Below are positions 12,701-27,700 of a stretch of 64,000 nt of DNA, in pieces (the stretch's first letter is position 1; every line of letters begins with the position of its first letter). The notes beneath the pieces are model-generated. The model ran no database searches. It saw only the letters and a program-made list of their open reading frames with translations, and was not told the DNA's origin. Position numbers and translations under genes: made by a program. Origin of the DNA: Eretmocerus hayati (lineage: Eukaryota; Arthropoda; Insecta; Hymenoptera; Aphelinidae); contig CM056741.1 in assembly GCA_029851415.1 (NCBI GenBank), forward strand, positions 175,877,021-175,941,020, written 5' to 3'.

Positions 12701-15700
12701 GAATTTCGACAAGAGAACATATAATGGGAATGATTTATGATTTCTGAGGCTGCGGCTACATGCAGCAAAACAATTGGCGCGAACGCCGATAAGCCATGAG
12801 TGCGACAAGGAGATAAGAGTGGCGCCAAATGGCCTGTCCTTGGCGCACTCACGGCTGGTATAGGCGTTCCCGCCAAACGTTTTGCTCATGTGGCCGCACC
12901 CTGATGGATGGGTGCACACACTTTGCGGCGCGCGAAAACAAAAGAGAGCTTTGTGCATGCAGAGCGAGAAGAAAAGATTTGTTGTATCAATTTTTTTTCA
13001 CACTCGCACTTACGAATCAATCTATCGGTCACGAAAGTATATAACGTGCGTTTGAAGCATTTTTGGTCCAGATTAGCACGTGAAGTCAAAGATGGTCAGG
13101 TTACTTAACGAGGATCTCTTTTCACAAGATGAGATTTCTTTACATTTTCTCGAGATACCTCATCAGTTTTCATTAAAAACACGCACGTCGCAGATATTTT
13201 TGCAGCATCTATTGAATTGTGCACGTATCTTATAATACTATTGAACGGTGATATATTGACAATTGTTCCGTGAGAATATTCTCAATTTTCTCTTGCGTAA
13301 TAAGTACATCAGATTCCGTTTCTCGAGCCGTTTCTTGAAGAAGGCGCACATAATATCATAGGCACGCTCAACTCTTCTTGTCATTCAAAGTACCAAAAAA
13401 AAAGTTTTAAACAACCTAGACGACGCAATAGATTCATCTCACAGAATCATTCCCGACATCAAGTTTCGTATCTATAACTGATAATTCACAGAAATTTTAT
13501 GATCCATCAGGTATTGCGATTCCCAGAGTCCGTATTCTAAATTTTGCGGTGAAATTTTCTGGCAAAATTTACTACAAAATTTGCCGGAATCGGTGACGCT
13601 CCGTCGGTAGCCTGTAAAATTTGCCGCATTTGCTGCGGTTTGCTGTGTTTGCGTTGCCGATGGTGTTTGTCGTAAAAAGTACGGCAAAATTTAGAATACG
13701 GGCCCAGAATTTGGAGACTCAAGCCCAAAAAATCATCTCTTATAGATTTTCTTGCAACTTTTCAAAATTCATCAAATCAAAATTTACGGTAGTGAATCGG
13801 GGTATTGAAAAAATTGAAAATGAAACATATATGTAAAAAAAGCGCAAAACGGTACATAGATTTATGTGATGATCAGTAGTACCGACTGAATTTTCAAATT
13901 TAATGTAAGAGGGCCCTGCTTTGATAACATTCGCTCCAGGGGCACCTGGTTATGTCGGTTAATTAGTGTAACTTCCCTCGATTATAGACTTATTCTGATT
14001 ACTCGATCAATCGAGTGAAAAAAAGGTCACTTAGCAAAAGACGAGTTATTTTTCAATTTTTATTCGGAACCGAGTCATCTGGCTCGATTTGGCTGTTACT
14101 TGAGCTTCTTCGAGTGATGAAACTCACTCGAATTCTTTAAGAGAGAATAATTGTGACCACGAGTTTGGCACATTCCAACTCTTGAGCATTGCTAAAGCAC
14201 GCCTGATTTAGGACTGCGGTAATTCGTTAACGGAAGTACATGCACTCACTGAGCATCATACACTGAGAAAAAAATTTTGGTCGTACGGCCATGCGTATTG
14301 TCGTACGACCAAAATGGTATTTGCTGCAGAACAATACCGACTTTGTTATCGCATCAATCTATCAGAACGGTTTGGTGATCTAGTATTAGAGCCAGAATAG
14401 TTAAATATAACGCGTATATTTTGAATGCTCCGATACTTAATGAATTAACATTCACATAACGCTTACTTTGCTACAAAAGCTACCAATTTTTCGCACGGAA
14501 TAGTAACGCAAAGGGACGAATATAATCCAACGATTTTTCAGGTTATTCGTGCCAGATTGGTGCAATAACAAAATCATTTTGCTGTGGTGACAATCCAGTA
14601 TTGGTCTGACAGCAATACCACGTAGCAATACAGTCGTATTGTTCCGACGGCAATATTTTATTCTCAGTGTATGTACGTATCTGTCCAAACTTGAAAAAGC
14701 TCTTTTGTCCCTGGACTGCTGAAATCCTGAGACAAGGTTACAATTCTGAGATTTTGAGGATGAGGTTACCAGGATCAAGGCACCAAAAACGAACTGATCT
14801 AGATTGAAACAACAGACCAGGGACACGAAGCTGTTTCGGATTTGGACAGATGAAATATGCCTGGTGAGTGTACTTCAAGTCTTTCAAGCCTGAGAAATAA
14901 TAGGCTCCGTCCGATTTTCTTTCGCTGTACCTTGAGTGCCAAGAGTTTCGAAGTGCACAATAGTAAAGAACCATAGAGGGAATTAAGCCCTATAGAAAGA
15001 GCACACGTTTTTCCTCGCGTTTTTCGATTCAACCAAAATTTCTTCTTTTGTAAATTGAAAATTACTCAATCTAAGTTTGACAATTTCCTACGAATCCTCA
15101 CTCGGTTTCGAGGTATCGAAATAAGCTATAAAATGAGATGAGATAACGTTGAGAATCGTGAATGTGAGTAATCTGCTACGATGATTGATCAATAATTGCG
15201 TAGAAAACAAAAGTTATGCAAAATAACGAGACTAAAATTGACAAAAATCAAGTTGAATACCGAAATTGGCGGGTGAATCAGTTCATTGTAATATGAGTAC
15301 CTCCGTGGAAACTTTGAAATAACGTGTGCCAGCTTGTACCAACCCTTAAAACGCTTGAAGAAACAATTACAAAAGTCATTTTTAATGTATTTTTTGTGCT
15401 CTTTTTGTTGCAACCATCAGTTCTCTGATCCAGGGCGACCCAAAAAAACTACCATCGGAAAAAAGGTCAAAATGTCAGGTCCGAGCCTCGTGGTTTTCCA
15501 TTTATTCGACCTTTGTGAGCGCGAGACGCCGCAGTAGTATTCGTTCGGGATTCGGGCGGGCAAGTACATCAAATTTCATGGTATCGAGCACCGAATCACA
15601 TTGTTATGAGAGCCCAAAGACCACTTTTTGTGTGTGCCCTAAGCACATACATTTTGTGGCGCAATTTTACTTAAAATTTTACTCCCTCAGTTTTCCTCGA

Positions 15701-18700
15701 TAAAAGTGAATTTATTTCGTTCCAGGCTCTTCCGCACCAATTTATTCTTAAAGTAAATCGTCAGGCGCGACTTTTCCATGCCACAAAGTATCGAAAAAAA
15801 TTTATTTTCCCACTTTGTAGAGCAGTTTTTCCACCAAAATCTAGTTTTGGTAAATTTTTATGTCAGGTCCGTGCGCAACTGTACGACCCTTAAACGCATG
15901 ACCCCGGGAATCCTAGTCAATTTTTTACAAAGTATTTGGTGGCCAAATGAACCTCTTTCGAACCCCAAAGCTGTAGCAGCTCAAACCGTTTGGCCGTGAG
16001 ATCAATTTTAGTGGCGAAATGTCAGTTCCGTGTGTTGCTTCAAAATGTCAGGTCCGTATGACGCTGCCGCGTTTCTCCCCGTTATCCTTATGGTGCTGAT
16101 GAGTGGGAAAATTTACATCCGTGCGCGAGTTTATTCATACTTTATATGTTTCAAAAAGTCGAAAAATACACCTTAGAACCTTCGGGAGTGAGATTTAGCG
16201 CTGGCACATTATCGACCCCCAAATTTCAAAGTTTCCGCAGAACTACTCATATAACTACCAAAAAATGGAACCGGAAGTCAGCTCGAAAAAAAGCTCGAGA
16301 AAAAGTAGGCCCCGCATTGGTGGGGCCCATCGCAAGGTGCGTGCGGGCGCCACCGATGAAGCCCATTGCAGATGGGTATGCGTTAAAATACAAAGAAGTC
16401 GTACTTTTAGAAAAAAAATTGCGATGATGATGATCTAATCCCGGTGCCATTTATATACTCGGAAACGAATGAGTGATGTATGGTAAAAATGCGTATTACA
16501 GAAGTCGAAGGCGCACACGCGCGAGGAAAGGACTCATGGTCCGCGAGGCGTAGTGTAACTGGAACTCGCCTCGCTGTAACTCGATGCCACGCTCGATGCC
16601 AATAGTAAGTTATACATGACTCCGGGCAGTGCGTGCGCTCTCGCTGATGCTTGTGCAGTTTCATTATATTGTTTGTAGCCCAATATATCACGTTGAAGTT
16701 GATCCGCACGTGCATGCGAGAGTAAGTATGTGCCCATTTGGACGCGCGAGAGTTAATATTCCACGCATAATATACGGCAACAAGCTATTAGGCTCGATCA
16801 TTTTTTTGCTACTCGATTTACGCATAGAAATTCTGCACTACTTTCACTGATGATATCGTAAACCGGGGTGAACGTGGACCACTTTTGACCTTCCATACTG
16901 TGACAATCTTGGTCTTATTCATACAAAAAAAAAAAAACATATTCATGTATGGGTAGTGAAAATTGGGATCTTGAGCTCAGTTACAAGATCTCGGTGTCAG
17001 ATTTTGATTTCGATCATGTATTTTTTCAAAAATTGCAGAACCTTGTCTGCGTCCACAACGCACAGCTCTACACAGCTCTTGTGTACGCTGAGGTATCTTT
17101 AATATGCTTTTCCGTACACTATCCCCTATAGTTGAAATGAATGATACTCGTTAGAAATGACTTAGGGGTATGGACGACTCGAGAAAGAAATCAATTGAAT
17201 TTTCCAAGAATGATTCATTAAGAAAACTTTATAATCATTCCAACAATCAACGTAACATGCAGATTTCTTTTCTATATTTTAAGACGTAGAATATTAACTC
17301 CAATCGGATTTTTCGAATAACTTATGTTGGATGAGTCTCTTCAAATGAATTATTTCAGAGGGATCGATCCTCAAATGAGCCATCTTTAGCGTCTCAAATT
17401 CCTGAGTCATTTCTAATGACTCGCGCATTTTAGACAGGGTTGTCAGTGACTTTTATACAGTACTTAAGGGCATGTGAAAGCCAACTTTTACCGACATCAC
17501 GAATCACCCAATTATCAATCTTTTACACGAGCCACGTATATTAACTCAAAAAAGTAATGCCAGACAAGTGGAGATAAGGGTCAGACCTATCGTTCAAGAA
17601 AAGAAACGAGTGGATTGAGTGAGAATTGCGACTACAGGGTTTATACTGCTGAAAAGTGTTGAATGATTTTTGACATAACAGTTCACGAGTATAAACGCCA
17701 TCGCGACATTTCTCACTCAATCGACTCAAAACTTTTTTTAAACGATAGATCTGACCCTAATCTCCATTTGTCTGGTGCTACTTTTTTTGAAATTGGCTTC
17801 AAAACGTCTAGAAAATGATCAAAATCATAGAATCACGCAGAACTGTGGTTTCGGCCACTTTCTGCGTGATTCTATGATTTTGATCATTTTCTAGATGTTT
17901 TGAAGCCAATTTCGAAAAAAGTAGCACCAGACAAATGGAGATTAGGGTCAGATCTATCGTTTAAAAAAAGTTTTGAGTCGATTGAGTGAGAAATGTCGCG
18001 ATGGCGTTTATACTCGTGAACTGTTATGTCAAAAATCACTCAACACTTTTCAGCAGTATAAACCCTGTAGTCGCAATTCTCACTCAATCCACTCGTTTCT
18101 TTTCTTGAACGATAGGTCTGACCCTTATCTCCACTTGTCTGGCATTACTTTTTTGAGTCAATATACGTGGCTCGTGTAAAAAATTGATAATTGGGTGATT
18201 CGTGATGTCGGTAAAAGTTGGCTTTCACATGCCCTTATGCCTCGCGAATGCACCTTCAACCAACGTCTGAGATATCTGCCAGTCGATATTGATCCAGGAT
18301 TGCGTGAATGAATTCAAAAATATTTTGAGGAGGACAGGACCGGTTCAGCCGGAAATTGACAATGTCTCTACAAAATGGTCGTACCAAACAACCGTCGCAT
18401 ATTCAAGGCCGGCCGACAGAACTCACCAGAATTCTAGATGGACCAAATCTAACCGGCCTGCAGCAAAGTTAACACATTCATTGATACCAGAACTTGACAG
18501 AATTTCCTGAATAGATCAAATTTAGACGACCTGCAGCAGGTCGACACATTCACCCCGGTTATGACAATGTCTCTACAAAATGGTCGTTCTAAAATAACCA
18601 TCGCACTCAAACCGAGTCAGTAATGTTCTTTCACGTCAAGGATATCACCATCAACTGACAGAAAAAAGTCAGAAAGCCTAGCACGACTCTAAGTTATTCG

Positions 18701-21700
18701 TTCAAATAAGAGTTTGAGCGGTGCGATTTTTGTTTTGATTTTTTAACTTCATTCGATAGCAAATAAGAGACCTTATGATTTGCTTCCATGGAATAGGACT
18801 AATTCATTGGAAAAGTGAATATTGCAGACTTTGAAATGACCCCCGGCAGATTTCTGTAGATGCTATATAGAAGCCAAAATATGACGCTGACAATCTTTTT
18901 CGGCAAAAGTGGACACATTCACCCCGGTGGTCACAATATTCACACCGGTTTTAATTCCCAATGGAACGCGAAAAAATTTCTGATCATACTTTTTATTACA
19001 CGTGAACTTTCCAAGTTGTATGATGAAATGAGCTATTCATCACTTGCTATGAGACCATTATCTATATAGCGAGGTATTTAACCATTTTTGTGACCATTTT
19101 TTCAAATTTCATAGAGCCCACGAAATGAGCTAGTTTGCGGACATCATCTAATATGTAACAATCAAAGAATTTTCCAATGCCCCACTTTGACGGTTAAAAA
19201 AATTTTTAAAAAAGGATTCATTGGACGATGGTCACCTACGTGGTGTAACAGTATTAGAATGAAGAAGAAGCGCGGATATTGACAAAACTCAACTCAAGGA
19301 ATGCGTTCAGAGCGCATTATAAATGTGTAACCATGCATCGTATAAGTGAAGAGATTGGCCTAAAAGATCATTCGGCTTAAAAAAAAGTCACCACAAATCG
19401 GTTTTTGACTCAACCATGTTACAATTCGAATGAAATAAAGGGTTCCAGTGTTTTGCCAGGTCATGGTGAGTACGGCCCTGCTCGTATAAATGATTGGAGA
19501 ATTATGTAAATGCCCAAATCACTTTTTGTATACTAACTTTTTTAGTTTCACATAGATTTTGAGATACATCTTCAGATGGAGGCACTTAGTGGATACCTTT
19601 TTGGGTTGACAAAAGTTTTGAGGGTCCACGAATGACCCCAAACAGGTATGGCACCTAAATAACTCTCGAAACTGTAGAAAGATGTGAATTTCTTTTTGGA
19701 TAACAGATAACCACCACAAAAACACCATCAGCGCAAGGCATAATGTTATGCAAGCGAAGTTTCATTCTTATTTAGTAATCTGAGGAGAGAAATTTCAGAA
19801 AATATCAATAGGTCCTAATTGATTGGTTCAGACTTGAAGATCAGTTTATTCTGGACAAAAGCAGAGACGTCACTACCAAAAAAATTCTCTCGAATCACTG
19901 GAAATTTTAGCTCAAAATTCATTAAATTATGCTTCTGCTAGTTGTTTTGGAAGAGTTGAATAATGTTTATCTTAAATATTTAATTTTTTTACTTGAGTAA
20001 TGAGATAATCTAACTAGCAACAGAATCGAATTTAATTACAAACATGATCGTAATAGGTGCACAATGTTATCTTGGCTTTTTTATGCTAATATTGTTAGAA
20101 TTTTAATAAAGGACTCTCATAACTTTCAACTTTATCCTCTCATCCATAACATGATACACTGTGACGTTTTTTTTTTCAATTTCTGATTTTAGTGTGTATG
20201 TACACTCGACGGACATTGTATCTGCCCAAATCTGAAGAAGCTTTCTTGTCCCTGCGCTGCTGTGTCAATCCAAATCAGACCGTTTGCGGTGTTTTGACGA
20301 TCGTGACTGTATACTTAACCCATCAGAATTGAAAGCCGATCTTGAAATTTCAAATAGCAGCTCAGGGGTGAGAAAGCTTTTTCAGATTTGGGCAGATATA
20401 ATGTCCGCCGAGTGTACAATGTTAAGAGAGAAAAAAGATGTTTGTGTCCATGAATGCGCCAAAACAAAGGTTGCAATGTCGGAAAAGACATCTTCGCTTT
20501 ATCATACAGAAAACAACATTCAAATGCTTTGCCCGAAACTTCAACAATGTTTTGAGCTATTATGTAAAAAGCAAATTTTATGGGGAGCTTTCGACATTTT
20601 ACTTTACTTTTTACGCGGTTTACTAATTGAAATGCTTACAGGCCGATCAACTGACTACAATAAAAGGATTTGCAACTTGAAAAAAGAAAAAGAGAAATGA
20701 AAAAAAAAAAAAAAAGAATAGAGAACAACTTGTACCTATTGATTCATAGGTACATCGGAAGCGACATCGTCGTTCATTACTCGGCTCGATGCTCGATGTC
20801 ACTGCAAAGGTATTCTCTGACAGATGGGTGACTTGTGAGTATTCAGTTTCTTCTTCTATATCAGAGCTTGAAGAAAGATGTTTTGAAAATACGAGGATAG
20901 TACATTACAGTAGTAGTGCAGTTTGTTGATGATACATTGTCATAATAGGCAGAGGATGTTTTGTTTCATTCGATAGCCTATTAGTCGATGACCGGTATAG
21001 ATCATATAGAAGAAAATCTTTCTGTTTTGTTATCTGACATTAATTTGAAAAATGAGATCTATAAAGATCTACGATCATGCCACCCGAAGAGGTCCCCTGA
21101 GGTTTTTCATGGAATTGATATACTTCTGAATTTTTTTTTCTTTTTTTCTTTGGCGAGAGAGAGAATTTGGAATGCTGGATCGAATACATATTAATAAGTG
21201 GTACACTTGGTCCATGACTACTTGATATAATTGCTTATGAATCTCCTATAATTTTGCAAAATGGACTTTCATTGTTCACAACTTTTTGAAGATCCAGTAT
21301 GATCATAAACTCCATGTCTACTATTGGAGATACAATATGATATTAGTATCGACGAAAGTGAACTAGAATTTTCGTTAAAGACTGATATTTCTCAAGAGCT
21401 GGAAAATATTATCAAACCATGTAATCGATCATAACTTGATATTAATGTCATTACTTTCATATAAGAGTACACGCCCTCTCAGATTGCATCATTTAGATTT
21501 TTAATTTTGATGTAGTACAGGAGAAACTGTTTGTCAAAAGAAGATTGTGTACAAAAATATTACAATAAGTACAGAAAAAAAGGTTGTGAGTTTGATAGAA
21601 GAGCATGAAAAACAGACAGCAAGAGCAAGGATGGTAAAATCTGATAATCACCAGAAATTATAATACCATCTCATTTGAAACAAGTCATGCAAAAAGGGAT

Positions 21701-24700
21701 TCACAAGTGACATCTTGGTTAAATTTCAGGAAGGCCGAGTTAGTGTAAAGGAAGAGATTCCCAATCGCCTATAGATGAGAGAAGGATATCGGATTGGACA
21801 TATTTTGGATATCGATCTATGTAAAAAAAGACACTGTATCTGGATACTTTTTCCATTGATCCGTACTATCAACTTTCCTACATTCGCATTACCCAAACTC
21901 ACATGATCATCCCGATCAATCACCAGATAGCCTTCAGGAAAAAATTGACGAAATTTTTGCGATGATTTGATTGAACATGCAGCTTATTGCAAATGAATAT
22001 TTTCTATGACTCTAGGCTTGTCCCTAAAAATTAAGCAAAAAACTATCTACCATTAATGTCATTACCATCGCACAAAAAATCATCTATACATACTATCGGC
22101 TCAAAACGTATGGACAATGTGTGTATTACACATAGAAAGAATACAATGTAGAAGAATTTATACCGAAAGTGACCCAAAAAAACATCAATTTATTTGAAAA
22201 ACAGGAATAGTTCAACACTGGAAAAATATCTGCTCAAGGGTGATGAGAAGTTTATCTGTACCAAATTCCTCAGAAAATATCGTGTAACGTAGTTGCTACA
22301 CAGCTTTCATCGTTTTCTCAACAATTCTTTCAATTTGCACTTGGTTCCCTTTTTGCATAGCTCGATTCAATCCCAATGTCATCTTCACAGCCCCGAAGAA
22401 TAGGTTCCAGGACGGGACATTTCTATAGACCTAACCGTATGGTATGGGTTTCTCTGGGCCCCTGGTAGAAATGTGACCAATTTTTTGGCCACCCATGCAA
22501 TATATAGATATAGTGACAATGCAATTAGGTTAGAGTTGGCCAGTTTTTGGCCAAAAAATGCTCACAATTTCTACCAGGGGCATATTACCATGAATATGGT
22601 AAAAATTTTCTCAAGATTCTATTGTCGATTTTGGAGGACTGCAACGAGTAAAAGATCGACAGTAGAATTTTGAGAAAAATTGTTACCATATTATGACAAC
22701 GGGGACGATCAGAAACAGCTGTTTAAAAGTTCGATAATGAGGAAGACATCATAATAATTTCGTCTTGAAATATTCCAACACTCGAATAGAAAAAAAGTCA
22801 ACATTAATCTATGATGACTCTTCAGAGCTTTACAAGTTGCAGCAAAAATGATAAATTTTAAGAAGCTTGCAATTTGATACAAACTTCAAAAACATGCCTC
22901 AGAGTCATGAGAAGTCAAGCCTTCTATGCATGAAAAAATGTCATATCCGTCGCTTGATGGCATTCCTGAGGCACCATCAGAGACTGCTCGCACCCACGCC
23001 AAGATCTCTAATTCTTGATACAGCAGAGAGCACTATTATAACGTATATCTATATTATATCTAAGTGGCAAAGTACAGAGCAAAATCGGCATGCTCGAGGT
23101 ACCGATAAGCGAAATATAATACTCAAATGACATCAGCTCGCGAATCAGCGTCATATGTATAATACTGCAGCTGTGCCAAAGCTCAGATGCCAAGTTCATC
23201 GTTTATTCTGAGCCTGATGCATATAATTTCTATTATAGTGATTCGATGCTATGTCCCCATAGCGTACTTTTTTGCGCAGGTATGCAAGAAAAACGATGAT
23301 TAATCGCTCATGGGTATGATCAATAGAACAAAGGTCCCTGCATGATACAAATCGATTGGGCGCAGATTAGGATGGCTGATGGAGAGTGTTGAAAATCAAT
23401 ATTAATGGTATTTCAGTACTGTAGGCATTCGCTCACTTTTCTTCAGGCCTAAACTGACCACTTTTTATGATAATAGGGTTATTAACGAAGCCCCTTCAAC
23501 TTTCAAATGAAATTTTTATTTAATGACCGCTTTTCAAAATTTGGAGAGAAAGCAATATCGTTTACATTTTTGATGACGTATTGGAAGTAAAACCCTGTGT
23601 TATTTCTATAGATGACAGAAAAATCTAACATCGTGGACATGGCCAAATCTCAAAACTATTCCATAAGAAATACACGTGGCCAAGATGGCGTCGTTTCAGA
23701 AGATTTTTACACCCGATTGCAACCAGAATAACTTTGACCATACCAGAAACTATTCTAACATCAAGTTCGAACCTTTCCCGAAGCTATCTCTCACTATCCT
23801 TCACCGCTACAATTGGCCTCTGTTCACAATTTCAGCAAGGGCTGATCTGACGAAACTAATGGGTCCTGGATTCATTAGGTCTTGAAAGATTCTAAGAGTT
23901 GGAAAGAAAGTTGAAAAAGAAGTAATGGAAAAAGCTCCACAAGTATGAAACTTGGTAAGATGGACCGCCTGATATCACAAAATTATTCGTGGCATAGAAA
24001 CAAATTTTCATCTTGAAAAAATTCAATGAAAAAGTCTGATAATGGTACCTATAACGTCACGAGGACGATGCCTCTAGTGTTCGTCGCTCGACATTTTTAC
24101 GGGCACAGACTGAGTTGGAAAATACGTAAAAATACTCAAATTCTGTAGGTAAGGTGAGTATACAAACCAAACATACCCCCTGTACCTAAAAGGCCCCTCT
24201 ATGCCGATATTAGAACTGGGCACTCGTTGACCTTCCCATAATTTTTTTTACGTTTGTTATGATGTGAGAATATAACAAAATTAATGATTTGCACCCATCC
24301 GGTATGATTTCACATCTCCTAGAAAAATCAATTGAGTTTGTGCATTTTTGAAATTGCACACTGAAGAAATCGCCAACGAAATCATGTTTTGTGAAACCGG
24401 TGCCAACATTTTTTGGTTGGACCAATCCCAATGTAATTTATCGCATTCGATTCCTTTTATTGAAGACCGTCAGAATGCGTTTTCATCAGGAGTGGCAAAA
24501 CTTGGATTTGCAGCAATTTTGTGAGCAACGTGCCACCAACATGCCCTCAAACTGTTATCTCGATGGGATTTGCAGTATGACCTCTTATTTTACCATTCTG
24601 GACGTGTTCATCACGTCTAAATATATGTTGAAAATAGTATTTTAAGCCGGCGAAAATTTCGAAATATGGTTGCACACCGATAAAACAATTTTCTCGACTT

Positions 24701-27700
24701 TACGCACCTTATCACCGATGAACATCGGTTGTTTTTGGGGGGGGGGGGGGGGGAGGGGGGGGGAATCAAGATTTCAACTAATTTTAGAGTCCTTGAAACA
24801 AGCTTTAATATGTGAGCTCAAATACATGGGAAAATGTTGAGCGAGACCAGAGTTGTTGATAAAATGGCTAAATGGGGGTATGTTGGATACACTCTTCCGC
24901 CAACTCATAAGAAACCACTTTTTGGGAAAATTGTAATAGCTCGGCCGTGGTTGGTCAAAACTGAACTCACTCTGGGCTCATTTCAAAGGTCTTGGAACAA
25001 GCTTTCGTTTGTGGAAAAATATTGAAGTGGGTCAAAATTATCTGCGAAACGGCTGAAGGGAGGGCATGTTGGGTACACTTACCTTAGTTTATATTTTATC
25101 CTTATTCGGTGGGTATCCTAAGACCTCAGAGGGTCGAGTTGAACCCATCGCGGAAAATGATGTCCCGTCTATTCTGAGCAATTCTATGGTAATTGCCCGA
25201 GCCCTTATTTGAACCTCAACAAAAGTAAGATTCACTCTAAAGAAAAAATATTTATTTGTTTTTAGATGGTTTAGATTTTAAAGGGTTCAACTTCTCAGCG
25301 TCAGTGTATACGGTGAGTGAAATGTAGGCGTCAAAATTACGTTAGAAGGTCCGGTTGCGAATCTCGGATCAATATCAATTTTTATAACTTCCTCATTTCG
25401 TGATTAGGTCGATTTGGATTCAACCCAAACAATAGCTCCTTCATGATAATCCCGAAAAGATGATGAAAATTTGGGAACATAAAAATATTATTCATACGAG
25501 TCTCATGAGGTTTCTAAAGTTAGGACATTATCAATCAGTGAAAAGTGGTTTAATGCTACTCGAGTGTAGATAATACATTTCCCTATTCAACTTTTTACTG
25601 ACTGCCAATCGTCAGACTAATTTCGTACTCTCTGAACAAATTGGATTTTTATTATGATGCCCTCAGGATCATTAGAATTATTGCTAGCTAATAACACAGT
25701 AAATTGTGGATATATCCTAATACTGAGATCGGCACCACATGGAGTCGTCTCAATTGTATGCTTCGCTTCTTGAACAAGTATCAAGTTTTGACCAGATTGT
25801 GAGATTGTTTCTAAATAAGGTCACGGAAAATCCCTCGTGATGCTCTAGTACCAAAGACCAAAGGGTTACCACCCGGTAGAGCTTCCTATCCATAAACGGT
25901 TTTTAGAGCTGCAACATTTTTTGTGGTAATTCCAAAATCATGACAAATTTAGGCATACTCGCGAACCAAAGAGTTCAACTTATAACGTTACTAAATCAAC
26001 CGAGGAAGTTCAGAAAGTAATCAAAAATACGATAGAAAATTCAACGATGACCTTTGCTTAGAAATAAGTGAACGCAATGTTTGGAAAAGAAGTAGAAAAA
26101 GCCCCCCAGAAAACCCGTGTCCTCTACAAATCTTTTTGGGGATGGTGGCATGTCGCAATTTTTTCGACTCGGTGACTCAGTTTTCCGTGTTTTTTCAATT
26201 CGTTCACGTGGACAGTGCGTAAAGCGAAGCCAATGTTTTGATCAGTGGATCTCAATCATATACGGTATTCAACAATCAAAAGTGTCATTCGCTGCATCAA
26301 GAGCGCCGTATAAATCAAGGACACATTGCATAACGGCTATTACGAAATTTTCTTTTGATTTTCGCTGATCGACAAGGTTTCACTGATTGGCAAATCATAC
26401 GCCCCCATTCGAAGCGATGGAGTCACGTACACTCGACGGACATTGTATCTGCCCAAATCTGAAGAAGCTTTCTTGTCCCTGCGCTGCTGTGTCAATCCAA
26501 ATCAGACCGTTTGCGGTGTTTTGACGATCGTGACTGTATACTTAACCCATCAGAATTGAAAGCCGATCTTGAAATTTCAAATAGCAGCTCAGGGGTGAGA
26601 AAGCTTTTTCAGATTTGGGCAGATATGATGTCCGCCGAGTGTACATTATACTGCTGTTAATTAATTTCATGTGAGGTGAGTGTGACTGATCTGCCCCCAC
26701 TGATTGCATTTTACTTGGAGTTTTGGGCTATCTCAATATTTTTCAACGCACTTCAACTCATTTTAAAACTTGTTTCAAGACCTTTGAAATGAGCTGAGGT
26801 AATTTTGGATTCGACAATCTGGAGCTGAGCTATTCTCTCATGATTCACAAAAAAAAAAATTTGTGACTTCCCCGAAGGATGTGATATTGGCCGCTATGAG
26901 TATAAGAGACCCATTTCCATGAGGTTCGATAAGGGCTTTGCATAAAATCGAGATATTTCGTCTCCCGAGTGTCCAAGTGACGCATATTATCCAAGCTCAT
27001 TTTGCAGGTTTCTTCACACCTTTTCAAAATATTTGAGCTGGATAGATGGATTTCCATGGGGTGAAGAGCAAATCTAGAAAAAGGTGATGGGGGAAAATTA
27101 GGCACACCGCATTTCTTTAATAAGATGAGCGTGCAATCGTCCAGGATTCAAATTTTGTGATTCTACGTAGCATTTCAAAGTTAAAATAGAGACAAGGAAT
27201 ATGAGCATCACATTGCACATTGAATTTGATTGCAATCAATTTCGTTCAAAATAGCTTTTAGTGACTAACAAAATGAAGTCAAAATGAGTAAACACAGTAT
27301 TCTTGTTCTAAGAAACGCATAGGCCATTATGGATCATTCGAAACAATCAATTTTCTCACATTCTAATGAAACAAACATAATATAAGAAGAATGCGCGACA
27401 AAAGTTTTGCGTGTAAGCACATTCAAGATCTGAAAAGGAGGCTAGGCAATTGGGGTGGGGGGGGGGGGGGGGGGGGTCAGCACACTCACCTCGTGTAAGC
27501 CTGACGATCTCATTGGATCCCGAAAATGATTAATCAAAATAATTCAAAATTTCCGAATGATTGGATTGATGAGTGTAACATTCTATGAGTAAACGAATAA
27601 AAGGTCGAGGAAGATTTAAAATACGACAGTATATGCCATATATTGGATGAACTAGCGATTAGTCATTATATATAGAACGCGGAAAGGAAAGAAGATTCCG

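Noticed and set aside
17541..18179. Pair of almost identical 62-residue frames on opposite strands
   Set aside because: They are the two arms of the palindrome read in mirror image, not a duplicated gene.
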